Under the pieces are notes generated by a model. It was not told the DNA's origin and did no database searches. It was given only the letters and a program-made list of their open reading frames with translations. The position numbers were made by a program, and so were the translations under genes. Source: an uncultured Senegalimassilia sp. (GTDB taxonomy: Bacteria; Actinomycetota; Coriobacteriia; Coriobacteriales; Eggerthellaceae). From it: DNA of 35,204 nt. Each line of letters begins with the position of its first letter. Within the stretch, counting starts at the first letter, position 1. Below, one piece after another: positions 12,741 through 21,148 of this stretch. The DNA lies in NCBI GenBank assembly GCA_934661765.1, contig CAKUJT010000015.1, positions 1-35,204 on the forward strand. The letters run 5' to 3'.

Positions 12741-15308
12741 CTAGTACTCCTGCTCCAGGTCCGCGTGCGCCTGCGCGTCGGTTTCAAGGCCGTAGAACTT
12801 CCTTTGGCGGAAGCGGTCGAGCGCCACCAGGGCGATCATGCCGGCGTTGTCGCCGCAGGCCGAAAGCGGGGGCATGACCAGGCGCACGTGCATCTTCGCG
12901 CACAGCTTCTCGTACGCCGCGCGCAGCACGGGGTTGGCCGCCACGCCGCCGCCCAGGCAGAACGTGGGAGCGCCCGTTTCGCGCAGCGCCATCTCGGCCT
13001 TCTTCACCTGCACGTCCACCACGGCGGCCTCGAAGCTGGCGCAGATGTCCGGCACGTTGAGTTCACGGCCCGCGACGCGCTCGTTGTTGATGTAGGTGAC
13101 CACGGCGGTCTTCAGGCCCGAAAGGCTGAAGCGCATGTCGCCCGAATGCATCATGGCGCGGGGGAACTCGATGGCCTTCGGATTGCCCCTGGCGCCCTGC
13201 GCCGACACCACGGGGCCGCCCGGGTAACCCAGGCCCAGCGCCTTGGCAACCTTGTCGAACGCCTCGCCCACCGCGTCGTCGATGGTGGCGCCCAGCACGC
13301 GGTAATCGCCCCAGCCGCGCATATGCACGAGCATGGTGTTTCCGCCGCTGACCAGGGAAACCACCGCCGGAGGAGCGAAATCGGGCGCGCCGATCTTGTT
13401 GGCGTACATGTGGCCCTCAAGGTGGTTCACGCCCACCAGCGGCTTGTCGGCGGCCCAGGCCGCGCCCTTGGCGAAGGCCACGCCCACAACCAGCGCGCCC
13501 ACCAGGCCCGGCGCGTACGTGACGCCCACGCCATCAAGGTCGGCCCAGGTCAGACGCTCCATGCCCAGGCGCTGCGCCGCAACGTCCAGGCATTCGTCGC
13601 ACACGCCGCAGATGGCCTCGATATGCTTGCGGCTAGCAATCTCGGGCACCACGCCGCCGAAGCGGGAATGGAAGTCGATCTGGCTTGCCACCACGTCGGA
13701 GAGCAGGTTGCCCTTGCCATCGACGATGGCCGCGGCCGTCTCGTCGCAGGAGCTCTCGATGGCCAGGATGAGCGGGCGCTCGAGCTGCGCGGCGGGCTGG
13801 GCGGCCTTCTGCGCGTCATGCGCCTCGTCAACGCGCAGCGTCATGCCGGCGACGTCGACCTGGGATTCTTGAATGCCGGCGTCTTCGGTGACGGCGCGCA
13901 GAGCCTTCGCGTCGGCGGCGCCGCCGACGGCCGAGGAGCCGATGACGCCCTGCAGCGGGCCCTCCATGATGACGGCGTCCTCGCGGTCGGAATAATAGTG
14001 CGGTCGCTTGCCGATGGAATGCATGCCGAGCGATTCATAGAACGCCTGCGCGCCGACGTTGGAAGCGCGCACCTCGAGCGAGCACGTGGTGGCGCCCAGG
14101 TCGCGGGCATCAGATGCCACGCGCGAGATGAGCTGACGCGCGATGCCGCGGCGGCGCCACGCCGGATCGGTGCCGATCTTGAGGATCTGCACCTGCCCGT
14201 CGATCACCATGCCACCGGCATAGCCGACCAGCACGTTCCCGCGTGCAGAAGAGGCGCCATCGGAGCCGGCATCGGGGCCTTCCCCGCTTGCATAAGCTGC
14301 CCACCAGGTGCGGTCGGCGCGCGGAAGCTCATCGGCCACAAGTGCCGCGTTCCATGCGTCCGAGCCCATGACCTGGGATTCCATGGCGGCAACGTCCTCG
14401 GCGTGCGCGGCGTCGAGCGGCTTGTACGTGATGCCATGCTCGTCGGGGCGCGCGTTGAGCACCGCCGTGTCGTGCATGGTGGCGCGCTGATCGCGGCGAG
14501 GCGCAGCATCCTGCACGCCCGTGGCAAGGTTTTTCGGGTCGTTCTTCGCCAGGCGGATGCGCTCGTTCTCCTCGGCATCGGACAGGCGCGTGTACACCGG
14601 CAGCAAGAACGCCGGGTTGTGACGCTGCGTGTCCAGCGGGTCGGCCGCGCCCGTGCGCCATGCGTCCTGCAGCGCCAGCAGAAGCCCACGACCCGTAGGC
14701 GCCCACAGCTCCTCGGGCAGCAGCGTGCCCGCGGGGGCGAACAGCTCCGCGTACTTCGCAAGCCCATCGCCCGTCAGCTGCAACGTGTCCGCCGCAGCGC
14801 CGGAAGATGCTTCGTCGACCAATTCTCGGGCTGTCACCTGCGCTTTCACCACGCGATCGGCCTCAAGGCGATGCACGCCCGCATCATCGAGCGCGTAACG
14901 GACGGGGTAGACCTCCTTGCGCATGGCGTCGGCGACCACGGCCAGGCGGCCGCGCACGCCCGAGGCCCACGCATGCCAGGCCACCACGTCGAGCGACGAC
15001 ACGCCCACCAGCGCGGCGCCGAGCGCCTGCGCCGCGCCCTTGGCCGTGGCCATGGCGATGCGCACGCCCGTGAACGACCCCGGGCCGCGGCCGACGCACA
15101 CGCACGCCAGCTGGCCGCGCTCCACGCCGGCTTCGCGCAGCAGGGCGTCCACCCGCACGAGAAGCTGCGTGTTCGACGCGCGATGCGCCGCCACCTCCAC
15201 CGCAGCCACCGGCTCCACCGCGCATGCCGCGGCGTTCAAACGGCCCAGCCCGATGGAGATCACCTCGTTCGCCGTATCGAACGCCAACGCATATGCGGTT
15301 TCAGGCAC
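12741..15308 (-). CDS. tsaD: TsaB-RimI-TsaD triple fusion (t6A biosynthesis and GNAT acetyltransferase)
   Basis: An 855-aa protein made of three enzymes that are usually separate. Residues 3-255: TsaB (Ala-Phe-Asp-Thr-Ala-Asn, Gly-Arg-Gly-Pro-Gly-Ser-Phe-Thr-Gly-Val-Arg-Ile). About 292-455: RimI-type GNAT acetyltransferase with Arg-Arg-Arg-Gly-Ile-Ala at the acetyl-CoA loop. About 513-855: TsaD/Kae1, starting Leu-Ile-Leu-Ala-Ile-Glu-Ser-Ser-Cys-Asp-Glu-Thr, with the metal-binding His-Leu-Glu-Gly-His at 629-633. TsaB and TsaD form, with TsaE, the complex that transfers threonylcarbamoyl to A37 of ANN-decoding tRNAs; RimI acetylates the ribosomal S18 N-terminus. Start: GTG at 15308 with AGGGGAG just upstream, matching where TsaB homologues begin; an ATG at 15386 would add 26 unsupported residues. 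tsaE is the gene immediately upstream. Confidence 0.9.
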   Translation of the reverse strand: MPETAYALAFDTANEVISIGLGRLNAAACAVEPVAAVEVAAHRASNTQLLVRVDALLREAGVERGQLACVCVGRGPGSFTGVRIAMATAKGAAQALGAALVGVSSLDVVAWHAWASGVRGRLAVVADAMRKEVYPVRYALDDAGVHRLEADRVVKAQVTARELVDEASSGAAADTLQLTGDGLAKYAELFAPAGTLLPEELWAPTGRGLLLALQDAWRTGAADPLDTQRHNPAFLLPVYTRLSDAEENERIRLAKNDPKNLATGVQDAAPRRDQRATMHDTAVLNARPDEHGITYKPLDAAHAEDVAAMESQVMGSDAWNAALVADELPRADRTWWAAYASGEGPDAGSDGASSARGNVLVGYAGGMVIDGQVQILKIGTDPAWRRRGIARQLISRVASDARDLGATTCSLEVRASNVGAQAFYESLGMHSIGKRPHYYSDREDAVIMEGPLQGVIGSSAVGGAADAKALRAVTEDAGIQESQVDVAGMTLRVDEAHDAQKAAQPAAQLERPLILAIESSCDETAAAIVDGKGNLLSDVVASQIDFHSRFGGVVPEIASRKHIEAICGVCDECLDVAAQRLGMERLTWADLDGVGVTYAPGLVGALVVGVAFAKGAAWAADKPLVGVNHLEGHMYANKIGAPDFAPPAVVSLVSGGNTMLVHMRGWGDYRVLGATIDDAVGEAFDKVAKALGLGYPGGPVVSAQGARGNPKAIEFPRAMMHSGDMRFSLSGLKTAVVTYINNERVAGRELNVPDICASFEAAVVDVQVKKAEMALRETGAPTFCLGGGVAANPVLRAAYEKLCAKMHVRLVMPPLSACGDNAGMIALVALDRFRQRKFYGLETDAQAHADLEQEY

Positions 15309-15416
15309 AGTGCTCCCCTTGCTTTCGAATATGGTTCCTATATGGCCGGTTTCGCCGCGAGATGCCGCCTGCCGTGCGGCGTCCATCCGGGCCGCATCGA
15401 GCGCGACAGCGGGCGC

Positions 15417-16031
15417 TTAAAGCGTCTCAGCAGGCGAATCGGCGGGTTTGGCCTCCGCGACCTTGATCGGCGGGATGGAGCCCGTGTTGATGGGGGCGCC
15501 ACCCGGCACGATGAAGCCGCCGGCGCTGGCCGTGCTCTTCGACAGGCGTGCCTTCGAGTCGTTGGCCCACACGGTGAGCAGCTGGCGGGCGCGGTTTCCC
15601 AGCGCATGCGCGAGCACGCGGCGGCCGCCGTCCTCCGTCACCAGGATGCGGATCTCCAGATAGCCGTACGGCAGCGCGCCGGGGAATTTCTCGCCCCACT
15701 CGATGAACGACACGCCATCGGCGTCGATGGTGTCGTAATAGCCCGTGTCCTCCAGCTCGTCCTGCTCGTCCAGGCGATACAGGTCGAAGTGGTACAGCGG
15801 AAGACGCCCCTGGTGGTACTCCAGCAGGATGTTGAACGTGGGGCTGGTAACCTGGGCGGAAATGCCCAGGCCCGCAGCCACGCCTTGCACAAATTGGGTT
15901 TTGCCGGCGCCCAAATCGCCCGAAAGCACCACCACGTCGCCCGGATGCAGATACGGAGCCAGCGTTTCGGCCAGCTGCTTCGTCGCCTCCGTGGACGCGG
16001 TTTTGCGTGCGTATGTCAGTCCGTTAGCCAT
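15417..16031 (-). CDS. tsaE: tRNA t6A biosynthesis ATPase TsaE with C-terminal extension
   Basis: About 204 aa. A Walker A motif (Gly-Asp-Leu-Gly-Ala-Gly-Lys-Thr-Gln-Phe) lies near residues 38-47, followed by Ser-Pro-Thr-Phe and the His-Phe-Asp-Leu-Tyr-Arg-Leu and Ile-Glu-Trp-Gly-Glu segments diagnostic of TsaE. It hydrolyses ATP to drive the TsaB-TsaD complex. It is about 50 residues longer than usual, with a Pro/Ala-rich tail. The ATG at 16031 has no Shine-Dalgarno, but TATGAT (16047-16042 on the minus strand) sits so close that the mRNA would start only a few bases before the ATG; a leaderless transcript is likely. The fused tsaB-rimI-tsaD follows after 108 bases. Confidence 0.88.
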   Translation of the reverse strand: MANGLTYARKTASTEATKQLAETLAPYLHPGDVVVLSGDLGAGKTQFVQGVAAGLGISAQVTSPTFNILLEYHQGRLPLYHFDLYRLDEQDELEDTGYYDTIDADGVSFIEWGEKFPGALPYGYLEIRILVTEDGGRRVLAHALGNRARQLLTVWANDSKARLSKSTASAGGFIVPGGAPINTGSIPPIKVAEAKPADSPAETL

Positions 16032-16041
16032 AATGCAGCAC

Positions 16042-16047
16042 ATCATA
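16042..16047 (-). promoter_or_regulatory. tsaE -10 element
   Basis: TATGAT on the minus strand, ten bases before the ATG at 16031; implies a nearly leaderless mRNA. No clear -35. Confidence 0.45.
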
Positions 16048-16281
16048 CGCCAATGCGCGCAAACATGCACCCCACCCACGAAAACGGCGGATAAGCAGGG
16101 GAAAACGGCTTTCGGGAACGGGCTCGAACACCCGCGATGGCGAAAAACGCTCGAAGCGATGGCCCGACCTTGCCCGGCACGCCGATCCCGCTCCACGGGG
16201 CGGGCGGCAAACGGGGCCGCTGGCCGGCCACCCGCGAAGCCCGATCGGCAACGGCGCCCGCCGCACGCACGGCCGCAGCGC

Positions 16282-16311
16282 GCAAAAACGCCCGCCGCAA
16301 GGGCGGGCGTT
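16282..16311 (-). terminator. folD operon terminator
   Basis: A perfect 10-bp GC stem (16287-16296 with 16302-16311), five-base loop, then TTTTTG on the minus strand, directly after the folD stop. Confidence 0.9.
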
Positions 16312-16314
16312 CGG

Positions 16315-17181
16315 CTAGCCTTTCAGGCTTTCCTTCAGTTGGGCCTCGGCGGCGGCCACGGTGTGCTGCATGGTCATGCTGGTGGTCACGGTGCCCACGC
16401 CGCCGGGCACCGGGGTGATGGCGTCCACGATGGGCTCCACCTCGTCGAAGTCCACGTCGCCGCACAGCTTGCCGTGCACGTCGAAGTTGATGCCCACGTC
16501 GAGCACCGTCTGGCCCGGGCGGAAGTATTCGCGGCCGTACGCGCGGGCACGGCCCGTGGCGCAGATGACGATATCCGCCGAGCGGCTGATCTCCTGCAGG
16601 TTCTCGGTGCGGCTATGGCAGATGGTGACGCTGGCGTTGCGGCGCAGCAGCATCATGGACACGGGCTTGCCCACCACCAGGCTGCGGCCGATGACCACCA
16701 CGTGCTTGCCGACGATGGGCACCTTGTAGTGCTCCAAGATGGCGACGCACGCCGCCGCGGTGCAAGGGGGGAAGCCATCCGGCGCATCGGTGAACACCGC
16801 TGCCAGCGAAGCCAGCGAGATGCCGTCGACGTCCTTTGCCGCGGTCAGCGTGTTGCACATGGCTTTCTCGTCCATGAACGTGGGCAGCGGGCGAAACATC
16901 AGGCAGCCGTGCACCGTCTTGTCGTAGTTGATGGACTGCAGCGTGGCCTTGAGCGCGGCTTCGGGCGCGAACTCGTCGAGCACGTAGGGCTTGGTGTGGA
17001 TGCCCAGGCCGGCAGCGCGCTTGACCGCCGTGCGCTCGTACGACAGGTCGTCGGGACGCTGTCCCAGGCGCACCAGCGCCAGCGTGGGTTTCACGCCCTG
17101 CTCCTCGAGCGCGGCGATGCGCCCCCGCATATCCTCTGCCATGCGGTCGACGACCGGCTTGCCCTTCAACAACTCTGCCAC
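16315..17181 (-). CDS. folD: FolD, methylene-tetrahydrofolate dehydrogenase (probably without cyclohydrolase activity)
   Basis: A 288-aa protein with the FolD fold: substrate domain 1-140, Rossmann domain with Gly-Arg-Ser-Leu-Val-Val-Gly-Lys-Pro near 165-173, and a Thr-Pro-Val-Pro-Gly-Gly-Val-Gly C-terminal signature. It oxidises 5,10-methylene-THF to methenyl-THF. In bifunctional FolD the next, hydrolytic step needs a Lys four residues after the catalytic Tyr and a Gln in Val-Gln-Leu-Pro-Leu-Pro. Here the corresponding positions read Tyr48-Glu-Arg-Thr-Ala52 and Met-Phe-Arg-Pro-Leu-Pro, so both appear replaced. A separate cyclohydrolase gene (fchA) lies 36 bases upstream, consistent with a split of labour. 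GTG start at 17181 with GGTGGAG five bases before it. Confidence 0.9.
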   Translation of the reverse strand: MAELLKGKPVVDRMAEDMRGRIAALEEQGVKPTLALVRLGQRPDDLSYERTAVKRAAGLGIHTKPYVLDEFAPEAALKATLQSINYDKTVHGCLMFRPLPTFMDEKAMCNTLTAAKDVDGISLASLAAVFTDAPDGFPPCTAAACVAILEHYKVPIVGKHVVVIGRSLVVGKPVSMMLLRRNASVTICHSRTENLQEISRSADIVICATGRARAYGREYFRPGQTVLDVGINFDVHGKLCGDVDFDEVEPIVDAITPVPGGVGTVTTSMTMQHTVAAAEAQLKESLKG

Positions 17182-17217
17182 GTTTTCTCCACCTTCATCT
17201 ATCGGCCTGCAGGCCGT

Positions 17218-17829
17218 TTACGAGACCGCATCCTTCACGAACGCGAACACCTCGTCGCAGTGCTCGCGCGTCTGCGCGACGAGCCGATCCGCCTCGTCGC
17301 GGTAGCGTGCGGCGCGTTCGGCGTCGTCGATGGACGCCGCGTTAATGTACACGTTCAAGCTGGCGCCGTCCACGGCTGCTCGGGCGAACGCCACGGAAAC
17401 GCCCGCATCGCTGCGAGCCATGCGGCTGCCGTTGCGCGCCAGGAAATCGGCGTGCTCCACGCACGCGGCCGCCGTGCGCATGATGTCCAGCGGAACCTCG
17501 GTGGCGCCGACGAGGGCATCCTGGATGGCCGCCTGCTTGGCCGCAAGCTGCTCGGGGGTGTCCTTGGGCATGCGGTAGGCCGCCGCCAGCGGGCCGAACG
17601 CCTCAGCGTCGGCGCCCACCAGGGAAAGCAGGCGCCCGCGCAGGTCCGCCAGCTTCTCCAAGCGCATGTACACTTCGGGTTCGACCTGGGCATACGTCTT
17701 CTTGCCCACGGTCAGGTTGCCCACCATGGACGCCAGCGCGCAGGCCAGCGCGCCGCAATATGCCGAGGCCCCGCCGCCGCCCGGCGTGGGGGCCGCCGAG
17801 GCAAGCTCCTCGACGAACGAAGTATCCAT
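17218..17829 (-). CDS. fchA: FchA, methenyl-tetrahydrofolate cyclohydrolase (cyclodeaminase/cyclohydrolase family)
   Basis: A 203-aa, all-helical protein of the formiminotransferase-cyclodeaminase C-domain family. The signature Pro-Thr-Pro-Gly-Gly-Gly-Gly-Ala-Ser-Ala-Tyr sits at residues 14-24, followed by Gly-Ala-Leu-Ala-Cys-Ala-Leu-Ala-Ser-Met-Val and Leu-Thr-Val-Gly-Lys-Lys. In acetogens and clostridia such proteins hydrolyse methenyl-THF to 10-formyl-THF; the alternative, formimino-THF cyclodeaminase for histidine breakdown, is less likely because the neighbours are fhs and folD rather than hut genes. The ATG at 17829 follows AAAGGAAG. It lies between fhs and folD in one minus-strand operon, with a large inverted repeat in the gap to fhs. 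Confidence 0.87.
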   Translation of the reverse strand: MDTSFVEELASAAPTPGGGGASAYCGALACALASMVGNLTVGKKTYAQVEPEVYMRLEKLADLRGRLLSLVGADAEAFGPLAAAYRMPKDTPEQLAAKQAAIQDALVGATEVPLDIMRTAAACVEHADFLARNGSRMARSDAGVSVAFARAAVDGASLNVYINAASIDDAERAARYRDEADRLVAQTREHCDEVFAFVKDAVS

Positions 17830-17911
17830 ACGCTTCCTTTCCATTTCCAACCGCACAAGCGGTCTGCAAGCTCGACGCCGGGACCCAGCAACCCTACGAG
17901 CAGTTTACCCA

Positions 17912-18025
17912 GCTGAGTGGCTGGGTGGTGTCCACAAAGCGAGTTCCGCACGACGCAAAAGCCCCAGTAGGGCTTTTGCCAAAGCAGGACTGTCTGAGCG
18001 ACTGGACACCACCCAGTCGCTCAGC
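17912..18025 (-). repeat. Nested inverted repeats between fhs and fchA
   Basis: Outer arms of 23 bp (17912-17934 with 18003-18025, two mismatches) enclose two local hairpins. One has perfect 10-bp arms (17955-17964 with 17970-17979). The other has perfect 12-bp arms (17994-18005 with 18013-18024) and starts only nine bases after the fhs stop. The outer pairing and the 12-bp hairpin share bases and cannot form together, so the RNA could switch between two folds. The region has no recognisable gene. Confidence 0.75.
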
Positions 18026-18033
18026 GTCCGGGA

Positions 18034-19722
18034 CTAGAACAGCCCCGTGATCTTGCCGGTCTCGTCCACGTCGATCTTGAAGGCCGCGGGGCTCTTCCCC
18101 AAGCCCGGCATGGTCATGATGTTGCCGGTAAGCGCCACCACGAAGCCGGCGCCGGCGCTGACCTTGACGTCGCGCACGGTGATGCGGAAGCCACGGGGAG
18201 CGCCCAGCTTCGTCTGGTCGTCACTGAAGCTGTACTGGGTCTTGGCCATGCACACGGGCATGCCGCCGAAGCCGAGCTTCTCCAGCTTCGCCAGCTCCTT
18301 GGCAGCCTTGGCCTCGAAGTCGACGCCGTCGGCGCGGTAGACGTTCTTCGCTACGGCCTCGATCTTCTCGCGCAGGCTCAGGTCATCGCCATAGGAGAAC
18401 TGGAACGTGTCGGCGCTGCGGCCGGCCTCGTCGCCGTTCTCGCACAGGCGCACGACCTCGTCGGCCAGCGCCAGGCCGCCCTCGCCGCCCTTGGCCCACA
18501 CCTCGGACAGGGCCACGTTCACGCCCAGCTCGCGGCACTTGTCCTCGACGAGCTTCAGCTCGGCCTCGGTGTCGGTGGGGAAGCGGTTGATGGCCACCAC
18601 GCACGGCAGGTTGTACACGTTCGTGATGTTCTCCACGTGCTGCAGCAGGTTGGGCAGGCCGGCCTCGAGCGCCTGCAGGTTCTCATCGTTGAGCGCATCC
18701 TTGGCCACGCCGCCATGGTTCTTGAGCGCGCGGACCGTTGCCACCACGACGACGGCGTCGGGCTTCAGGCCGGTCAGACGGCACTTGATGTCCAGGAACT
18801 TCTCCGCACCCAGGTCGGCGCCGAAGCCGGCCTCGGTGATGGCGTAGTCGCCCAGCGCGCGGGCCATCTGCGTGGCCATGATGGAGTTGCAGCCGTGCGC
18901 GATGTTGGCGAACGGGCCGCCGTGCACGAACGCCGGCGTGCCCTCGAGCGTCTGCACGAGGTTGGGCTTGAGCGCATCCTTGAGCAGCGCGGCCATGGCG
19001 CCCTCGGCATGCAGGTCGTGCGCGGTGACGGGCTGGTCGTCGAAGGTGTAGCCGACCACGATGCGGCCGAGGCGCTCCTTCAGGTCGGTGATGCTGGTTG
19101 CCAGGCAGAAGATGGCCATGATCTCGCTGGCCACGGTGATGTCGAAGCCGTCCTCGCGCGGCACGCCGTTGGCCCTGCCGCCCAGGCCACACACGATGTT
19201 GCGCAGCTGGCGGTCGTTCATGTCCACCACGCGCTTCCACGTGATCTTGCGGACGTCGATGCCCAGCTCGTTGCCGTTGTGGATGTGGGCGTCGAGCAGC
19301 GCGGCGAGCAGGTTGTTTGCCGCGCCGATGGCGTGGAAGTCGCCGGTGAAGTGCAGGTTGATGTCCTCCATGGGGATGACCTGGGCGTATCCGCCGCCGG
19401 CGGCGCCGCCCTTGATGCCGAACACGGGGCCCAGGCTGGGCTCGCGCAGCGCAACGACGGGGTTCTTGCCGCGCTTCTGCAGCGCGTCGGCCAGGCCCAC
19501 CGTGGTGGTGGTCTTGCCCTCGCCGGCCGGCGTGGGGTTGATGGCCGTCACGAGCACCAGCTTGCCCGGCGTGTGCTGCTCATCGCGCAGCAGGTTGTAG
19601 TCCACCTTAGCCTTCGTGGTTCCGTACTGCTCCAGGTACTGCTCGGGCACACCCGCCTTCTGCGCGATGGCGCTGATGGGTTGCGGAGTCGCTGCCTGGG
19701 CGATTTCGATGTCGGTCAACAC
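18034..19722 (-). CDS. fhs: Formate-tetrahydrofolate ligase
   Basis: A 562-aa cytoplasmic enzyme that joins formate to THF with ATP, giving 10-formyl-THF. The P-loop is at 63-72 ([10 protein letters not shown]), followed by Thr-Val-Gly-Leu-Ala-Asp-Ala-Leu and the family block [14 protein letters not shown]. Length matches the usual 555-560. The GTG at 19722 is chosen because AGAGAGAGG lies seven bases before it and homologues begin there; the open frame continues 24 codons upstream. With fchA and folD it forms the methyl-branch steps from formate to methylene-THF. Codon usage and composition match the neighbours. Confidence 0.95.
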   Translation of the reverse strand: MLTDIEIAQAATPQPISAIAQKAGVPEQYLEQYGTTKAKVDYNLLRDEQHTPGKLVLVTAINPTPAGEGKTTTTVGLADALQKRGKNPVVALREPSLGPVFGIKGGAAGGGYAQVIPMEDINLHFTGDFHAIGAANNLLAALLDAHIHNGNELGIDVRKITWKRVVDMNDRQLRNIVCGLGGRANGVPREDGFDITVASEIMAIFCLATSITDLKERLGRIVVGYTFDDQPVTAHDLHAEGAMAALLKDALKPNLVQTLEGTPAFVHGGPFANIAHGCNSIMATQMARALGDYAITEAGFGADLGAEKFLDIKCRLTGLKPDAVVVVATVRALKNHGGVAKDALNDENLQALEAGLPNLLQHVENITNVYNLPCVVAINRFPTDTEAELKLVEDKCRELGVNVALSEVWAKGGEGGLALADEVVRLCENGDEAGRSADTFQFSYGDDLSLREKIEAVAKNVYRADGVDFEAKAAKELAKLEKLGFGGMPVCMAKTQYSFSDDQTKLGAPRGFRITVRDVKVSAGAGFVVALTGNIMTMPGLGKSPAAFKIDVDETGKITGLF

Positions 19723-19753
19723 GTCGGGGCCTCTCTCTCGTCTGGATGCGGAC

Positions 19754-19778
19754 GCGCCTCGTCCCTTCCGCGAGGCGC
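19754..19778 (-). promoter_or_regulatory. Hairpin in the fhs leader
   Basis: A perfect 8-bp stem (19754-19761 with 19771-19778) lies about 30 bases upstream of the fhs GTG, with the mRNA loop CGGAAGGGA. The loop's GGAAGGGA is exactly complementary to TCCCTTCC in the predicted 5' end of the structured RNA at 5999-6006. Function unknown. Confidence 0.4.
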
Positions 19779-19980
19779 ATGAACGTAGTGCCATTGTAGC
19801 GGCGAGCCCTGTCGGCCACAGGACAGGCGCCTGTTAAGAAACCTAGATTTCAAGGCAACGGCGAAAATGCGGCCAAATTTGTTGCAATTGTGGAGAAGCT
19901 GGCGACGGAACCGCCTTGCAGGCGGCTTCCCGAGGCGCCGGAGGGCGAAGCCGGAGCGGGGCCCCGTGCGCAGGTTCGCC

Positions 19981-20799
19981 CTACTCCAGCACCTCGTCGG
20001 GGCGGCCGTACAGGCCGGTGACGTCGTTGTCCATGAAGTTGTCGTACACCAGGCGAAGGCCCTCGAGCGTGAGATCCTGGTTCACGTGCGTGATGGTGCG
20101 CGACAGCGGCGCCACGCGACGCGCCAGGCCGCCGGTCGCCACGACGGCCGCCTTGTAGCCGAGCTGCTCGAAGATGCGGTTGACCAGGCCGTCCACACGA
20201 TCGGCCTCGCCGTAGACGATGCCCACCTGCATGGCCTGGGCGGTGTTGCGGCCGATGGAGGTGTGCGGGTTGACCAGCTCGATGGCGCCCAGCTTGGTGG
20301 CGTGGCTGAACAGCGCGCGGGCGCTGGTGTCCACGCCGGGCGCGATGACGCCGCCGGCGAACGTGCCGTTGCCGTCGATCACTTCCATATTAGTGGCGGT
20401 GCCGAAATCGACCACCACCACGGGCGAGCCGTACAGCATGCGCGCCGCCACGCAGTCGGCGATGCGGTCGGCGCCGATCTCGCGCGGGTTGGGATAGTCG
20501 CCGGCGTCGAAGAGCCCCGCGGCGTTCTCGGCGGTGCACACCACCGCGCGCACGCCGATCATCTGCTTGGTCGCCTGGCACCACGCCTCGGTGAGCGCCG
20601 GGACCACCGACGCCAGCGCCACGCCGCTGATGTCGTCGAACGAGACGCCCTCGGAGCTGAGCAGAGGGATGAGCTTCACGCGCAGCTCGTCGCACGTGTG
20701 CAGCTTGTTGGTGGCCACGCGCCAGCGGAAGCGCAGCTTCTTGTTCTCGTACACGCCCAAAACGGTCTGGGTGTTTCCCACGTCTATTGCCAGCAGCAT
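19981..20799 (-). CDS. coaX: Type III pantothenate kinase
   Basis: A 272-aa protein of the CoaX family. Key elements in order: Asp-Val-Gly-Asn-Thr phosphate-binding loop at 6-10, Gly-Ala-Asp-Arg-Ile-Ala-Asp region near 105, Asp-Phe-Gly-Thr-Ala-Thr near 130, and Gly-Gly-Val-Ile-Ala-Pro-Gly near 150. It phosphorylates pantothenate in the first committed step of coenzyme A synthesis, and CoaX enzymes typically need a monovalent cation and are not feedback-inhibited by CoA. The ATG at 20799 follows GAGGGGAG; the frame is open 23 codons further up without support. An extended -10 (TGCTATACT) lies about 70 bases upstream. It is probably a single-gene transcript. Confidence 0.93.
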   Translation of the reverse strand: MLLAIDVGNTQTVLGVYENKKLRFRWRVATNKLHTCDELRVKLIPLLSSEGVSFDDISGVALASVVPALTEAWCQATKQMIGVRAVVCTAENAAGLFDAGDYPNPREIGADRIADCVAARMLYGSPVVVVDFGTATNMEVIDGNGTFAGGVIAPGVDTSARALFSHATKLGAIELVNPHTSIGRNTAQAMQVGIVYGEADRVDGLVNRIFEQLGYKAAVVATGGLARRVAPLSRTITHVNQDLTLEGLRLVYDNFMDNDVTGLYGRPDEVLE

Positions 20800-20869
20800 G
20801 GCGCCGCTCCCCTCGTTCTCATGTCCCCCGTCGCCGCGTTCCGCGATGGGGCCGATTTTTCCGCGCATC

Positions 20870-20878
20870 AGTATAGCA
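20870..20878 (-). promoter_or_regulatory. coaX extended -10 promoter
   Basis: TGCTATACT on the minus strand, an extended -10 (TGn plus TATACT). A convincing -35 is missing, as is common with extended -10 promoters. Confidence 0.6.
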
Positions 20879-21013
20879 GCAGGTTGTTAGACTGCCCGCA
20901 AGCACACGGGAAGCGCCCGAATCCGCCCGCCAAGCGTTCGCGAGGGGGTTCGGATGGAGAACGCACCGGCGCGGGGCGGGGTGGACCCTGGCGCGGGGCG
21001 GGCTCTAGCGCGA

Positions 21014-21044
21014 GGCGAAACCTGACAGATAAACCTCCGTCCCC
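21014..21044 (+). repeat. Dispersed repeat, copy 2
   Basis: Matches 7703-7732 on the same strand at about 26 of 30 bases, ending CCTCCGTCCCC. Probably a short intergenic repeat family of this genome. Confidence 0.5.
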
Positions 21045-21142
21045 AAGTGTCCGAGCCGGGCAGATCGGGAAAACTTGGGCGGTTTTGCCCCGGGGAGGTA
21101 ACGTGTTTTTGACGGGAAGCCCACCTGCCTGGCCGATGCGGG

Positions 21143-21148
21143 TATAGT
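21143..21148 (+). promoter_or_regulatory. -10 element of the two-component operon
   Basis: TATAGT about 110 bases before the response-regulator ATG; no good -35. TTGACG at 21109-21114 is too far away (28 bases). Confidence 0.4.

Noticed and set aside
12642..16094. An 1150-codon open frame on the plus strand
   Set aside because: It is antisense to the well-supported tsaE and tsaB-rimI-tsaD genes, with a composition typical of a frame shadow.
19723..19980. Tetrahydrofolate riboswitch upstream of fhs
   Set aside because: Only a simple 8-bp hairpin is present; the conserved core of known THF riboswitches was not recognisable.
21103..21147. A 14-codon frame with GGGGAGG upstream, before the two-component genes
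   Set aside because: The likely -10 of the operon (21143-21148) overlaps its end, so it would not be on that transcript; too short to support alone.
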